From positions 13,376,721-13,440,720 of the forward strand of contig CM055097.1 of the NCBI GenBank assembly GCA_029204225.1: DNA of 64,000 nucleotides, read 5' to 3'. Of the stretch, positions 47,301-59,167 are shown piece by piece. The stretch is from Diphasiastrum complanatum. Taxonomy: Eukaryota; Streptophyta; Lycopodiopsida; Lycopodiales; Lycopodiaceae. The notes under the pieces are model-generated. The model saw only the letters and a list, made by a program, of their open reading frames with translations, did not search any database and was not told the origin of the DNA. Numbering within the stretch: the first letter of the stretch is position 1; the number at the start of each line of letters is the position of its first letter. The position numbers and the translations under genes were made by a program.

Positions 47301-47668
47301 GAGGAGTTCTAAATCCAAAAAAAACCCTTTGTAAGGATTCTTTATATATTTTTTCTCAATTTCTTCTTACACATGGACCAATCATAACACTCAAATTTGA
47401 AATCTATGTAACGTAACTTTTTGTGTCCACATTTTGATTCCACACTAAAAATGGCATAACTTTTTAGTGGTACATCCGAATTTAGCAAGGTTTAGTGCAT
47501 TGGAAACTGCTCAACAAGGGCTTTCCAGTGACATGTTACATGACATACTTATGAGACATGATTAAAAATTTATTGCAAGTCAAAAGTATTAGTGATATAA
47601 TGTTTTAATAATATAAACTACATCTTGCACGAATTCTTAAAGGGTCTTTTTGGAGCTCAAAACTCCTC
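47301..47668. mobile_element. MITE-like element M, copy 3 (complete)
   Basis: 368 bp, GAGGAGTTCTAAATCC...CTCCTC with inverted ends and TAA on both sides. The inverted sequence near 12,640 lacks it. Confidence 0.8.
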
Positions 47669-49772
47669 TAATGACCATTATGCCCATTGCATATCCATAT
47701 GACTAATTGACTTTTTGAGGATAAGACAAGATGATGTACGAGGGTATTAGGTTCTTGAGGATACAAAGACCCATCTCTTCACAAATCCAGATTCTTTTCT
47801 CCTACACTCCTATGATGTAAAACTTTTTTAGCAGAGATATCGTTGATCCTTTGACTCCTCTGTTTTATGAAGGCGCCAAGTCAATAGGAATGTCCAAATG
47901 AAGATGACACAAAGTTGTGATCTTGAAAAGTACGAAATTAGTCACAGCCTTCACAGTATTTATAACAGACATACTATAAAAATATTTGAATGCAAATATA
48001 TTCTTACCTGATGAAAAATAACCAATTTTCATGAATGCTTCTATAATGGTGATTCCCTCCATATTCAAATGGGAGATGGCACTGATATTTTGACTTCAAT
48101 GCCAAGATGGCGCTGGGATTTTGTTTTCAATGCCAAGATGGTACTCATATTTTGTTTTTAATTTCAGGACGACGGTCATATTGATTTCAAATGTCAAGAG
48201 AGAATATACATTCAAAATCATATTTGTTAATAGAACGTGACAATGAGTACAGTTGATTTGCTTAACCATAACTATAGACAAGCTGGTTATACGATTGGGA
48301 ATGGTGTATGGCTTGGGAGTGGTGTGGGCAAGAAAATAAACAATATTGTTTACTTGAATAGAATTCTTTTCTCATCCTTGGTGGCATTTCTAGTTTGAAA
48401 CTCTAATGAGGAAGAGACAGGGTGTGCATAAGTGAGCCTAGAGAGGAGACATTCCTTATCACATTCTATGCAGCGAAGGGTAGGTGGAGACAAGGCAACT
48501 AGCTCTTTAATGTTGTTTTGGCGGATGCTACTTGCTTGCTAAGAATTGAATAAAGCTTGAGTTTTTAGATCAGTCTATGCATTGTTTATTGTTGTTTGAT
48601 GGTAGGTTGAGTTCAAAAAGGAGTCTGACAAAACTCAATTCTCTAGTATATTGGGGCTATATCAAGGTGTGAATTTTTTTCTTCAACAACGGTATATGAG
48701 TCCTCAAATTCAAAAAGGACCCTAATTCCAAGGATTATATGAAGAATAATTTTGAGGCATGTGTCGATGTTAGTTAATGCACGAATGCCTCGCGTTGCTG
48801 ACCACCCTCACACCCATGTTTTGGCATCTTTTCAAAATATGCTCAAGAATAGTTTTGGAAAGCATTTGACTTCTTGTAGTGGGAGGTTCATTGAATAGAC
48901 TTTAAGATTTCCTAGATATTTACTTGAACGAGGAAATTTGCATGCATCGACCAAAGGGAGACATCAAAACTGGACAAGAAACAAAAGTTTGCATATCACT
49001 TGAACCTCTTTACAACCTTGAGCAATTTTTCGAAGTCTAAATATGCACGAATATACACCAACAAGATCTTTTCATGATATTAGCTTCTTAAATGCATCTG
49101 CGATGCTTTTGCCATTCTTTGATTAGTGTAACACATGAATATGATTCCGTTTCTCCTTCTCATTCTCTGTCAATGCAATGATGTTGTCACTGTTCATCAC
49201 CATTTTTCAAATATCTTCATCAGCAAGGACATTTTCATGCTACAATAGGACTAATTCTGAATCTGTCAAGGTTAGGCTTGCCATATAGAACACATGAGCT
49301 GTCAACAATTGTATTTACATCATATAACATTGATGTTGACATTGCTATTAAGCATTCTTTGACTCCGATTTGCCAAATCATCCTTTCTTCAGACTCCACT
49401 CAAAAAGAACCTTTCACAAACAAAAGTGCCAAACTAGCACAATGCCTATAAAATCATCAAGTGAAAGTTTCAAATAACCACTTTGTTTTTAAAAAGGGGG
49501 AAAAATTAAAAAAACTTCAATAATATTTACACTAACAGCACCATAAATAATGCTACTCACTTTGTGACAAGATACTCTAAGAAAAATGTAACAACAAATT
49601 ACCAATCTTTTGCATGGAATTGTTGCACTTACTTCTTTCCTGGAAAAACACTTCCTATTTTTGTATGTTGTTGAATAAAAACGATCGTAAAATCAATGAC
49701 CTTAAACATATGTTGTGTTGTTTGCTACCGCCTTTGCTATTTTTTAGACTGATCTGCTTCTTCGTTCGATGG

Positions 49773-49773
<1 letters not shown>

Positions 49774-49869
<96 letters not shown>
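49774..49869. repeat. (CT)n microsatellite, about 96 bp
   Basis: In the R leader, upstream of the ORF. Confidence 0.98.
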
Positions 49870-49870
<1 letters not shown>

Positions 49871-50230
49871 GCTGTACGAACTTGGTGGGCCTTTTTCTAA
49901 ACATTCTCCGTGCACATTGAATAGGCTTTGGCAAATTATGAAATACGTTTTTTACCTTAAAAGTTATCACCATGTTTTGGTAAACTTGGGAAAATTCATT
50001 CAATGTAATTCTCACCATATCCACAAATAGATAAGCACATCAATGATTGCTCTTAATCATTGAAATATCACAAGCTTTACATTTAGACCTAAGACATGAG
50101 AAAATGCTCATATATGCTTATTTGCATAACAACTGCATTAATTAGAAAGAAAGTTGTTTAAGTACAACACACGTGGGTACGGTACACGTCAGAATACAAG
50201 CCAGTAGGAGTAGAGAAGCCATTAGGCGCA

Positions 50231-50818
50231 TTGGCAGAGCACGTTAAGCATTGCCATACCACCACTGCTACCCTTCATGAAGCCCTCTGCCTCGCCTATA
50301 ACGAGTTCCGGACACTCTATTATGATTGCCACCAATACCATCTTGCCACCCTCATTATCTGCTACAATGCGGCCTTGGCACATTATAATGCCATTGGCCA
50401 AGATCCATCCATCCACCATCCTTGCTCCTTCATAGAATCCATCAACTACCAAAACCTCCAACTCACATTCCCTCATTTCGACCTCCAAACTGGCAGAGAC
50501 CGCACCTTCGACCAGGATCTCCAATACGCCAGACAGGCCAGAATTACCTCCTCCACCCTCCAAATTGATCCAAACATGCCCGATCCCAAGATCACATCTC
50601 CTCCTCTTGGCATTATACCGCCTCGTGCCATTTCACCACCTCACATCATTTCGCCTCATGCCAGCTCTTCACCACCTATCATTTCATCACCCCCCAAAAC
50701 TGATCTTCCATCCACCTCTACCATTCCTCCATGCACTAACGACATTCGCATTGATCCTGTAGCTGTGCATCAGCACTGGTACTAGAAGGTCTTTTCAGTA
50801 CCTGATTCAGAGTAGCCG
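50231..50818 (+). pseudogene. R ORF, copy 5
   Basis: Encodes the R protein from MAEHVKHCHTTTATLHEALC through the Pro/Ser-rich block to VAVHQHWY, where TAG replaces a Gln codon at 50,783-50,785. The shared end VFSVPDSE-TAG follows. The N-terminal end is present upstream but the frame is broken near 50,160. Confidence 0.55.
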
Positions 50819-52075
50819 ACCCTCTTTGTCAAAAAGTATCCCGACGTCAAGACAAGAGGCGGCACAAGTTATCCCAAAAGCTCGACGATCCCCTCAAGCT
50901 GACACTGGCCAATGTCCTGGCCCTTCTGGATCCTCCACCAGAATGGTGGAAGGCGGTGCTCATGCCCCAAGCTCATTAAGGGATATCTCACAGCTTCGAT
51001 GACATTAAGGGCAGACCCAGCTTATCAACCCATGCCCCGCAGATGATCATGGACAGCATTGAAGACTCCTTAGGAGGGGGATGAGAATCGATGAAAAGTG
51101 AGAAAAAAAAAATTGCAACAAAATTTAACTTTAGAGGGTGGAAACAGAGAGAGCGAGGGAGGAAATAAAAGAAAAATAAGAAAGATAAAATGAAACAAAG
51201 GGTGAAAAACAAAAAAATAAAAGTGAGTCCTACAATGCTTTTTGTGGACTTCTTTTTATTGTTTTTTATTTTCTTCAAATAGTTTTTTTTTTGAAAGATA
51301 TTGATGATAGTTACATGCTTCATGAAGCCTTCTCAAGTTGTTTTCCCTTCGTATCTTCGACATCTCGGATCTGACGGTGGATTTGAGCAACCATGCAGAT
51401 GAGTCGGAACCACAATGAGCTGCACGTGGTGGATTGCGACTGGATTGTGCCGAACGTTGGGTGCATATTTTTTAGGAATTTCGTCATATACCATTGTTCC
51501 GACCTTGAGATATTGACAAAAAATGTTGCCAATAGGCGATGGTAGGTTCAGTATAAAGGGATTTGATCCTCGATGGTCGTCGTCTTGAAGGCTTTATTGG
51601 GGTTGAAGCAGACCTCACCAAAGTATAAATCCCATCTGGTATCCACTTAAGCGACTGTCAGAAGCATCTCCACGTTATAGTAGGCTTCCAGAACAATGGG
51701 ATCTAGAGAATTAGTCGCGTCGGTCTTGAACCGGTTGAGGGCCTTGGTGAAGTCGACCATTGTTTTCCAACCTTGTTCAAACTTTATTAGTGGCCAATTG
51801 TAGCCCCGGATGCTCAGCCTGGGAGTCTTCAATGCCATCCATGATCATCTGTGGGGCATGGGTTGATAAGCTGGGTCTGCCCTTAATGTCGCCGGAGCTG
51901 TGACATATTCTTTTATGAGCTTGGGGCATGAGCACCGCCTTCCACCATTCTGGTGGAGGATCCAGAAGGGCCAGGACATTGGCCAGTATCAGCTTGAGGG
52001 GATCGTCGAGCTTTTTGGGTAACTTGTGCCGCCTCTTGTCTTGACGTTGGGATACATTTTGACAAAGAGGGTCGG

Positions 52076-52795
52076 CTACTCTGAATCAGGTACTGAAAAG
52101 ACCTTCTGGTACCAGTGCTGATGCACAGCTATAGGATCAATGCGAGTGTCGTTAGTGCATGGAGAAATGGTAGAGGTGGATGGAAGATCAGTTTTGGGGG
52201 GTGATGAAATGATAGGTGGTGAAGAGCTGGCATGAGGCGAAATGATGCGAGGTGGTGAAATGGCACGAGGCGGTATAATGCCGAGAGGAGGAGATGTGAT
52301 CATGGAATCGGGCATGTTTGGATCAATTTGGAGGGTGGAGGAGGTAATTTTGGCCCGTCTGGCGTACTGGAGATCCTGGTCGAAGTTGCGGTCTCCGCCA
52401 GTTTGGAGGTCGAAATGAGGGAATGTGAGTTGGAGGTTTTGGTAGTCGATGGATTCTATGAAGGAGCAAGGATGGTGGATGGATGGATCTTGGCCAATGG
52501 CATTATAATGTGCCAAGGCCGCATTGTAGCAGATAATGAGGGTGGCAGGATGGTATTGGTGGCAATCATAATAGAGTGTCCGGAGCTCATTATAGGCGAG
52601 GCAAAGGGCTTCAGGAAGGGTAGCGGTGGTGGTATGGCAATGCTTAATGTGCTCTGCCAATGTGCCTAATGGCTTCTCTACTCCTACTGGCTTGTATTCT
52701 GACGCATACCGTACCCACATGTGTTGTACATAAACAACTTTATTTCTAATTAATGCAGTTGTTATGTAAATAAGCATATATGAGCATTTTCTCAT
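52076..52795 (-). CDS. R retroelement ORF, longest open copy, unknown protein
   Basis: 239 codons, the only copy open throughout. The start at MRKCSYMLIYITTAL may instead be the next Met. Residues 1-20 are moderately hydrophobic. Residues 30-110 form a His/Tyr-rich probable globular part (EHIKHCHTTTATLPEALCLA, LYYDCHQYHPATLIICYN, SIHHPCSFIESIDYQNLQLT). Residues 150-210 are a Pro/Ser/Ile-rich linker with repeated PP-x-x-IS units. It ends VHQHWYQKVFSVPDSE before TAG. I recognise no gag, protease, integrase or transferase motif. All copies share the same TAG, followed by a conserved PTLFVKKYPDVK frame, so the true product might be longer. It may be a non-autonomous retroelement protein or a captured host gene. 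Confidence 0.55.
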   Translation of the reverse strand: MRKCSYMLIYITTALIRNKVVYVQHMWVRYASEYKPVGVEKPLGTLAEHIKHCHTTTATLPEALCLAYNELRTLYYDCHQYHPATLIICYNAALAHYNAIGQDPSIHHPCSFIESIDYQNLQLTFPHFDLQTGGDRNFDQDLQYARRAKITSSTLQIDPNMPDSMITSPPLGIIPPRAISPPRIISPHASSSPPIISSPPKTDLPSTSTISPCTNDTRIDPIAVHQHWYQKVFSVPDSE

Positions 52796-53020
52796 GTCTT
52801 AGGTTTAAATGTGAAGCTTGTGATATTTTAATGATTAAGAGCAATCATTGATGTGCTTATCTATGTGTGGATATGGTGAGAATTACATTGAATGAATTTT
52901 CCCAAGTTTACCAAAACATGGTGATAACTTTTAAGGTAAAAAACGTATTTCATAATTTGCCAAAGCCTATTCAATGTGCACAGAGAATGTTTATAAAAAG
53001 GCCCACTAAGTTCATACAGC

Positions 53021-53190
<170 letters not shown>

Positions 53191-54065
53191 CTTCCCTTTT
53201 TAAAACCGATGGGTTATTTGAAACTTTCACTTGATGATTTTATAGGCATTGTGCTATTTTGGCACTTTTGTTTGAGAAATGTTCTCTTTGAGTCGAGTCT
53301 GAAGAAAGGATGATTCGGCAAATCGGAGTCAAAGAATGCTTAATAGCAGTGTCAACATCAATGTCATATGATGTAAATACAATCGTTGACAGCTTATGGG
53401 TTTCAATAATCATAGGTCTAGCTGGAATAATTGGTGATCGATGACGAGAAAGATGAGTGCATAGCACCAATACACAAGTTATTGTTGTTGGCGATTTTCA
53501 TTTTGTGAATAGTCATCTTTATCTTACATAAATAATGCTAAGCAGGCTTTTGGCTTAGGTATTTGCTTGTGCTTGGTATAGAATTGAACTTGTGTGGGCA
53601 GTCTGACCAACCCCAAGAGCACCACTGCACAGCTTCAAGCATGGGTAGTTTTTGTTATTTGTTTAATTTACTAAGCAAAGCTAATTAGTCTTGCATGTAA
53701 TAAAGTCTCCTTTAGACTCCTTTAGATAAGGAAAGTTAGATGTTTTGTTTTTCGGATCGGATGTAGGCGATTACGTTTTGTGATCTCTTTCAGCAATCTA
53801 TTGGCAAATTCTTATTTTTTTTTAATGTTAAATCATTTGATGAATTGAACTTATGGATGTTGGCCTACTTTTATTGTATAACTTGGAAGTGTTTTGAATT
53901 GTGGTTGAAACTGCATAGATAAGAGAAGCAAAAGAATATGAAGTGCGAAATTATGTTGAGGGCAGTAGTCACATTGTTGCCATAAATGGAAATGATTTAA
54001 TGATTGCAATGTACTATAACGAGATCTTTTTTTGAGCAATACAAAAGATTGGAGAGAATGACATT

Positions 54066-54747
54066 CATTGTGTACATATGCAAAACATTAAACATTTAGT
54101 GATCGTTTATTTAATGGAATATTTGATTGTTATAGGTGGAGATCGACGTAGGAAATTGAGACTTTTGAGACAATGTGTAATAAAATTTGACTTTGCTACT
54201 TTTATATTCAACAACTAGGTACACCTATTGCAACGTGATGGATCAAATTTGCATTGCTAGTAGACCTATCAAATCTTGGCCAAGAGAAATGGTTTGATGC
54301 TATTGGATTTTGGTATTGTTCCATCACATAGCTCCTCTATTTGTGGTGTGATTCGGAAAAATGTCACAGGTGAAACTCCACAAGGGAAGATGTAGAAATC
54401 TATCATCTTATTATTGTGAACAAATAAATAGTGGATTGATAGACATTCAAGAAATAAAAAATAATAGTCTCTAGCTTCAATTGAAACGGTATAGGAATTG
54501 AAATAGAATGAATTTTTTTTAAAAAAATTTCAAGTTCAATGGCCAATGGAGAAATCCTAGAATCATCTAGTGCACCTAAATTTCAAAACAACATATACTA
54601 AAGTAAAAATAGAACCTTCTTAAGTAAGATAAATGGTGGTATTTTTTTTTGTACATTTGCTTTAAATTGGTAGGTGATATTTTGTAATAGTATCTATGAG
54701 TTGTGATTGCAATAGTCTATATTATCTATCAAAATATCATCTACAGC
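54066..54747. other. Unassigned AT-rich stretch
   Basis: No ORF of note, no repeat partner found in the window. Confidence 0.4.
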
Positions 54748-54846
54748 CACTCATTTGGCATTAATCTCCCACTAATTTGTTCATCCATATCATTCTCATC
54801 AAATATGGTTGTCATCATCATTATCGTCAAGTGTGGATTTATAATT
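54748..54846. repeat. Left part of target segment for element E
   Basis: Matches 7,457-7,551 up to the insertion. Ends in the target duplication TAATT (54,842-54,846). Confidence 0.85.
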
Positions 54847-55500
54847 TGTGAAAAATACAGATCCTAAGTGGATCTAAACTCCAAGATCATTGGCTTGAAT
54901 GCTTGCACTCCAAACTACATAAGCTAGGAATTGGCAACACATTCTATGCTACCTAGAATGCAAAGAACTTGATCAAAAAGCATTTACCACAAATGAAAAC
55001 TTCCATAAACATCAAGTGCGGCCCAAAATAGCATTATACAGTCCATAATACATCAGCCTACCACTTTTGGAAAGCACCTAAGATCATACACAATAGCTTG
55101 AAGACAATACACACAACAATGCTCTCAATGGAGGAAGAAACAATGACAATGATCTATTGATCTCAATGAAGCATACAAAAGGTTTCTCCAACCTGTTCTC
55201 CACGAATTTCAGCCTAATATAGGTGAGAGAGATGACTCTCTCTCCTCTCTCTAGAACTTAGGACCCAATTTTAGGACACCAGTAACCTAAAATAGCCAAT
55301 TTTGGCCTATATGTCCAAATAACATGATTTTAGTGTCATTTAGAAGGTCCCGAAGTTTGAGACTTCTTCAACATGAAATATATACTAGAATAAAAGTATC
55401 TAGGTCTCTTTCACACGTGTGAAAGGTTAGATCCAAAACTATGTACAAAAATTGCCAATTTAGGCCTCAAACTAGCTAGGAAATGTTGACAATTTTCACA
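54847..55500 (-). repeat. 3' LTR of element E
   Basis: 654 bp. Differs from the other LTR at about three sites. Confidence 0.95.
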
Positions 55501-55514
55501 CTCCCTCTTCAACT
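55501..55514 (-). other. Polypurine tract of element E
   Basis: Minus strand TTGAAGAGGGAG abuts the LTR. Confidence 0.85.
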
Positions 55515-55883
55515 TAACTTGCTAGTTTTACAACACTACTTTGCTCCAACCTAAGAATGATCTCCATCATGATGATAGATCTCTTTTCAAGTGTTCTAAT
55601 ATGTACAATATGAAGTACAACATAATTGATATAGATAATAGTGCCCATATAGGATGCTTCACTATTTCTTACATCAATTTTACATAGAATGGTGAACAAG
55701 ATACATGTAAAAGAACATAGAATAACAATGAAAGGATTCCTCCATGTATCCACCTTTGAGTTCTCTGTAAAACAGCAGCAAACAAGCTGTAAGTGAAAGT
55801 AACCAATAGGTGTTTGCATGCCTCGTCCACATTCCACTATGCCCATAGTGAATGCACCATGTATCTCCATGAATGAACCTCCA
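55515..55883 (-). other. Element E 3' region
   Basis: A 118-codon minus-strand frame (55,870-55,514) contains hydrophobic stretches and ends LRLEQSSVVKLAS near the polypurine tract. It overlaps the end of the pol-like ORF and may be a frameshifted continuation. No RNase H motif is present. Confidence 0.4.
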
Positions 55884-58658
55884 TCACCACCTTGCCTTTG
55901 TAGATCTCCAATCCACGAAAGCCCTTGAGTGAATGAATGCCAAAATGATGTGTTCTCTGTTCCATTTGAATGAGCAAAACCTGAACTTCAAAATTCTTGA
56001 AGTATCTCCACAAGATTTGCATATAACGCTTGATCCTACATTGTCAACAATTTGCCAATTTGCCAACACTAGGATGCTAGATCTTGAACTTTGCTCAAAA
56101 GTAAACATATTGACCACTTCCATATCTTTTGAGATTTGAATGAATGCATGTACTTGATCATAAAAACCAGCAATGATAACTATTCCATCTCCAAGATCCA
56201 AAAGATGCAAAACTGTGGAACTAGTTTCATTGAATTTTGACAATTCCAACACATTGACATGACAATGTTCATACATGAGATTAAACAAGTAAGGTAGAGT
56301 AAAAGGACACTTCCTTGCTGCTCCAAGAACCTTACTTGAACCTTCAAGGACCTGTAAAAACAGATCCAAGATGCTTTGCCCATGTGGCTCCCCTTTCATG
56401 CTTTTGACTAGCTTCCAATTGCTACTTGCCTCTTGGTGTTGATGAAGCAATTCAAGATCAACATCTTGATCTTCCAATAAAACATCAAGGACTTTGCATT
56501 TATAAACATCTTCAGATCTGAACCTCTGAAGATACTCCCTTTCAAACACATGATTAACATCCCACAAGATCTCATCATTGCTTGATTTCAACCTTTCACT
56601 ATAGTTAGTGAAAACAATGTCACCATCATAAACCAAAAGATAGATTTCTACACTTCTATCCAACATGAAGTAGAGTAGATGAAGTTGAGTATCAAACCTA
56701 ATAAAACCAGCCCATTTGAGCTCAAACCAAACCTCAACGAGATCTTCCTTGCCTTGAAGAAATTGCCACTTGAGTTGCTCCATGTAAATATCTTCTTCAA
56801 GATCACCATTCAAGAAGGCATTAGTAACATCCATTTGCCACATATCCCAATCATAAAGAGTTGCAAGAGAGATTAGGATTCGAATAGTTACCATCTTTGC
56901 CACGGGTGCAAAGGTCTCATCATAGTCAATACCATATTCTTGAGCATACCCCTTTGCCACCAACCTTGCCTTGTACTTGTTGATTGATCCATCTTGATTT
57001 GTCTTGATCTTGAAGATCCACTTACAACCAATTGCCTTCTTGTCCTTTGGAAGCTTTACCAACCTCCATGTGTTGCTTTTGATGAGTGCTTGATGCTCAT
57101 GATCCATGGCTTGGATCCATTCCTTCTTTTGAATTGCTTCACCTACACAAGTTGGTTCATCAAAAGAGGTAAGAAAAGCAAAGTTAGAGTTGTCCACCAC
57201 TTGCTTTCCTTTTTCATCATAGGTTAGCCTTGATGGCTTAGCCCTTTGCCTTTGAGTCTTCCTTGAAGTTTGCTTTGGAGTGGCATCTCCATCTTCATCC
57301 AAGACATCTTGCACATCATGATGATTAGTAGGCACATCAACATCAACATCAACAACATTGGAAACATTCTCTTCATGAAAGATGACATCCCTACTTATGA
57401 CAACTTTCTTTGTAGAAGGAATGTACACTTTGTAAGCCTTGCTTACTTCACTATAGCCAACAAACACACCCTTCTTTGATGAAGGATCTTCTTTAGTTCT
57501 ATCATCAAGTGTGATATTGACAAAACATGTACATCCAAAGATCCTACAATGCTTGACACTCGGCCTTCTACCATAAAGAACCTCATGAGGAGTTTTACCA
57601 TCCAAGGAAGCACTTGTCCATCTATTACATAGATAGTTAGCACATGCTAAAGCTTCCCCCCAAAAAGACTTAGCAAGATTAGCATGTAGTCTCATTGCCT
57701 TGGCACATTCACAAAGGGTTCTATTCTTCCTCTCGGCCACTCCATTCTGTTGTGGAGTCCTAGGACTAGACATCTCCCTCTTAATCCCATGTGCTATACA
57801 AAAGTCTTTGAACCTATTTGAGGTGTATTCCCCTCCATTATCAGATCTTAAGCATTTGATCTTTGTATTGAATTGGTTTTCCATTTCATTCTTGAACTTG
57901 ACAAATGCAGCAAACACTTCATCCTTACTTTTAAGAAGATAGATCCAAGTATACCTACTAAAGTCATCAATGAAAGTTGCATACATCTTTGCCCCACCAT
58001 TGCTAGTTGTACTAGAAGAATGAATATCAGAATGCACAAGTTGAAAAGCTTCTTTAGATCTAGAAGTAGATCTAGAATAAGCAAGTCTATGAGATTTGGA
58101 CAAGGCACAAAGTTCACAAACACTATTGTTTGCAACAAGACTTTTAGGGAGACCAAGAACAAGCTCTTTCTTTGCCATTACCTCCAAAGATTTGAAGTTG
58201 GGATGGCCCAACCTCTTGTGCCAAACTTCTTGGTTTGTCAATTGCTCCCTAGCCATACATCCTTCATGATTAGAGATCACACATGCATCAAGCTTGAAAA
58301 GTTTACCATGCCTCCTACCTTGAGCAATCAAGGATCCACATTTACTTATCAAACATGCATCTCCAATGAACTCCACATCAAGTCCTTTGTCAATCATTTG
58401 ACTTACACTAAGCAAATTCTTAGTGATTGAAGGAATGTACAAAACATTTTCAAGATTTGCTTTCCTATTTGTTGAAAGGGAAATAGGAATAGTGCCTATG
58501 CCTTTGATGTCACATTGACCATCATTTGCAGTGTAGATGATGTTACCTTCTCCCTCATAAGACAATAAGGATGTAAAGTATTCCTTATGTCTTGTCATGT
58601 GAGATGAGGCTCCACTATCAATCCACCAAGGATCATTATCATCTATGTTGGCTAACAA
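55884..58658 (-). CDS. Element E protease-integrase and altered reverse transcriptase
   Basis: 924 codons on the minus strand, uninterrupted. Residues about 8-25 hold the protease site WWIDSGASSHMT. The GAG-pre-integrase zinc finger is at about 145-190 (HKRLGHP, CELC). Integrase follows with all catalytic residues in HSDIH, RSDNGGEY and AERKNRTL, and GVFVGYSEVSKAYKVY at its C-terminal end. Reverse transcriptase begins WIFKIKTNQDGSINKYKARL and MDVTNAFLNGDLEEDIYMEQ, but the next 100 residues align only in islands: GLKQAPRAWY is gone, and where LYVDD should stand the frame reads YDGDIVFTNYSERL. The last 300 or so residues match no retrotransposon domain I know, and RNase H is not recognisable. 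The protein cannot reverse-transcribe by itself. Confidence 0.88.
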   Translation of the reverse strand: MLANIDDNDPWWIDSGASSHMTRHKEYFTSLLSYEGEGNIIYTANDGQCDIKGIGTIPISLSTNRKANLENVLYIPSITKNLLSVSQMIDKGLDVEFIGDACLISKCGSLIAQGRRHGKLFKLDACVISNHEGCMAREQLTNQEVWHKRLGHPNFKSLEVMAKKELVLGLPKSLVANNSVCELCALSKSHRLAYSRSTSRSKEAFQLVHSDIHSSSTTSNGGAKMYATFIDDFSRYTWIYLLKSKDEVFAAFVKFKNEMENQFNTKIKCLRSDNGGEYTSNRFKDFCIAHGIKREMSSPRTPQQNGVAERKNRTLCECAKAMRLHANLAKSFWGEALACANYLCNRWTSASLDGKTPHEVLYGRRPSVKHCRIFGCTCFVNITLDDRTKEDPSSKKGVFVGYSEVSKAYKVYIPSTKKVVISRDVIFHEENVSNVVDVDVDVPTNHHDVQDVLDEDGDATPKQTSRKTQRQRAKPSRLTYDEKGKQVVDNSNFAFLTSFDEPTCVGEAIQKKEWIQAMDHEHQALIKSNTWRLVKLPKDKKAIGCKWIFKIKTNQDGSINKYKARLVAKGYAQEYGIDYDETFAPVAKMVTIRILISLATLYDWDMWQMDVTNAFLNGDLEEDIYMEQLKWQFLQGKEDLVEVWFELKWAGFIRFDTQLHLLYFMLDRSVEIYLLVYDGDIVFTNYSERLKSSNDEILWDVNHVFEREYLQRFRSEDVYKCKVLDVLLEDQDVDLELLHQHQEASSNWKLVKSMKGEPHGQSILDLFLQVLEGSSKVLGAARKCPFTLPYLFNLMYEHCHVNVLELSKFNETSSTVLHLLDLGDGIVIIAGFYDQVHAFIQISKDMEVVNMFTFEQSSRSSILVLANWQIVDNVGSSVICKSCGDTSRILKFRFCSFKWNREHIILAFIHSRAFVDWRSTKARW

Positions 58659-59167
58659 ACTATGGCAAAACTTTGCACAAGGTTAGCATGTTCATTTAGC
58701 AAACCATTCAACATAACTTGGACTATTTCACCATCTTTTATGTTCTCATCAATGCATGCTAAATCATCACTTAGGGACTTAACTCTCAAGATAAATGCAT
58801 GAGCACTTTCACCCTCTCTTTGCCTACTAGAAAATATTTGTCTCCTTAGGGTCAATACCCTAGATGTGGACTTTGATTCAAAGAGCTTCTTTAAGGCATT
58901 CCATGCCTCACTTGCACTTTGACACTTTCCAACTTCCTTGAGAAGTTCATTTGTAACATTCATTTTAATGATATGAAGAGCCCTTTTGGCCTTCTTATCA
59001 AACCTTTGTTGCTCTTGAAGCGTGAGAGGTCTCTCTTCAATTTCTGCAACTATGTCTATGAGTTCATTCAACTCAAGTAAGGACTCCATCCTCACTTTCC
59101 AAGTAGAGTAGTTTGATGAACTCAACCTTTCACTAGACTCTAGCATGATCCCACCATTGGAAGCCAT
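58652..59167 (-). CDS. Element E gag, short, lacking zinc knuckle
   Basis: 171 codons from ATG 59167 (MASNGGIMLESSERLSSSNY), a UBN2-type gag with NVTNELLKEVGKCQSASEAW and VQVMLNGLLNEHANLVQSFA. It stops right after QSFAI, where related element A continues for over 100 codons through a CX2CX4HX4C knuckle. That segment is deleted, and pol begins in another frame, overlapping by 7 bp. Without the knuckle, nucleic-acid packaging by this gag would be impaired. Confidence 0.85.
   Translation of the reverse strand: MASNGGIMLESSERLSSSNYSTWKVRMESLLELNELIDIVAEIEERPLTLQEQQRFDKKAKRALHIIKMNVTNELLKEVGKCQSASEAWNALKKLFESKSTSRVLTLRRQIFSSRQREGESAHAFILRVKSLSDDLACIDENIKDGEIVQVMLNGLLNEHANLVQSFAIVC

Larger units (their letters stand above)
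46947..51069 (+). mobile_element. R retroelement copy 5 (leader and ORF)
   Basis: Direct duplicate of 38,633-42,515, including the LTR end and primer site of the inserted element (primer site 47,079-47,090), MITE copy 3, leader, CT tract and ORF. It ends at GAAGACTCC (51,069), where an inverted R copy begins. Confidence 0.75.
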
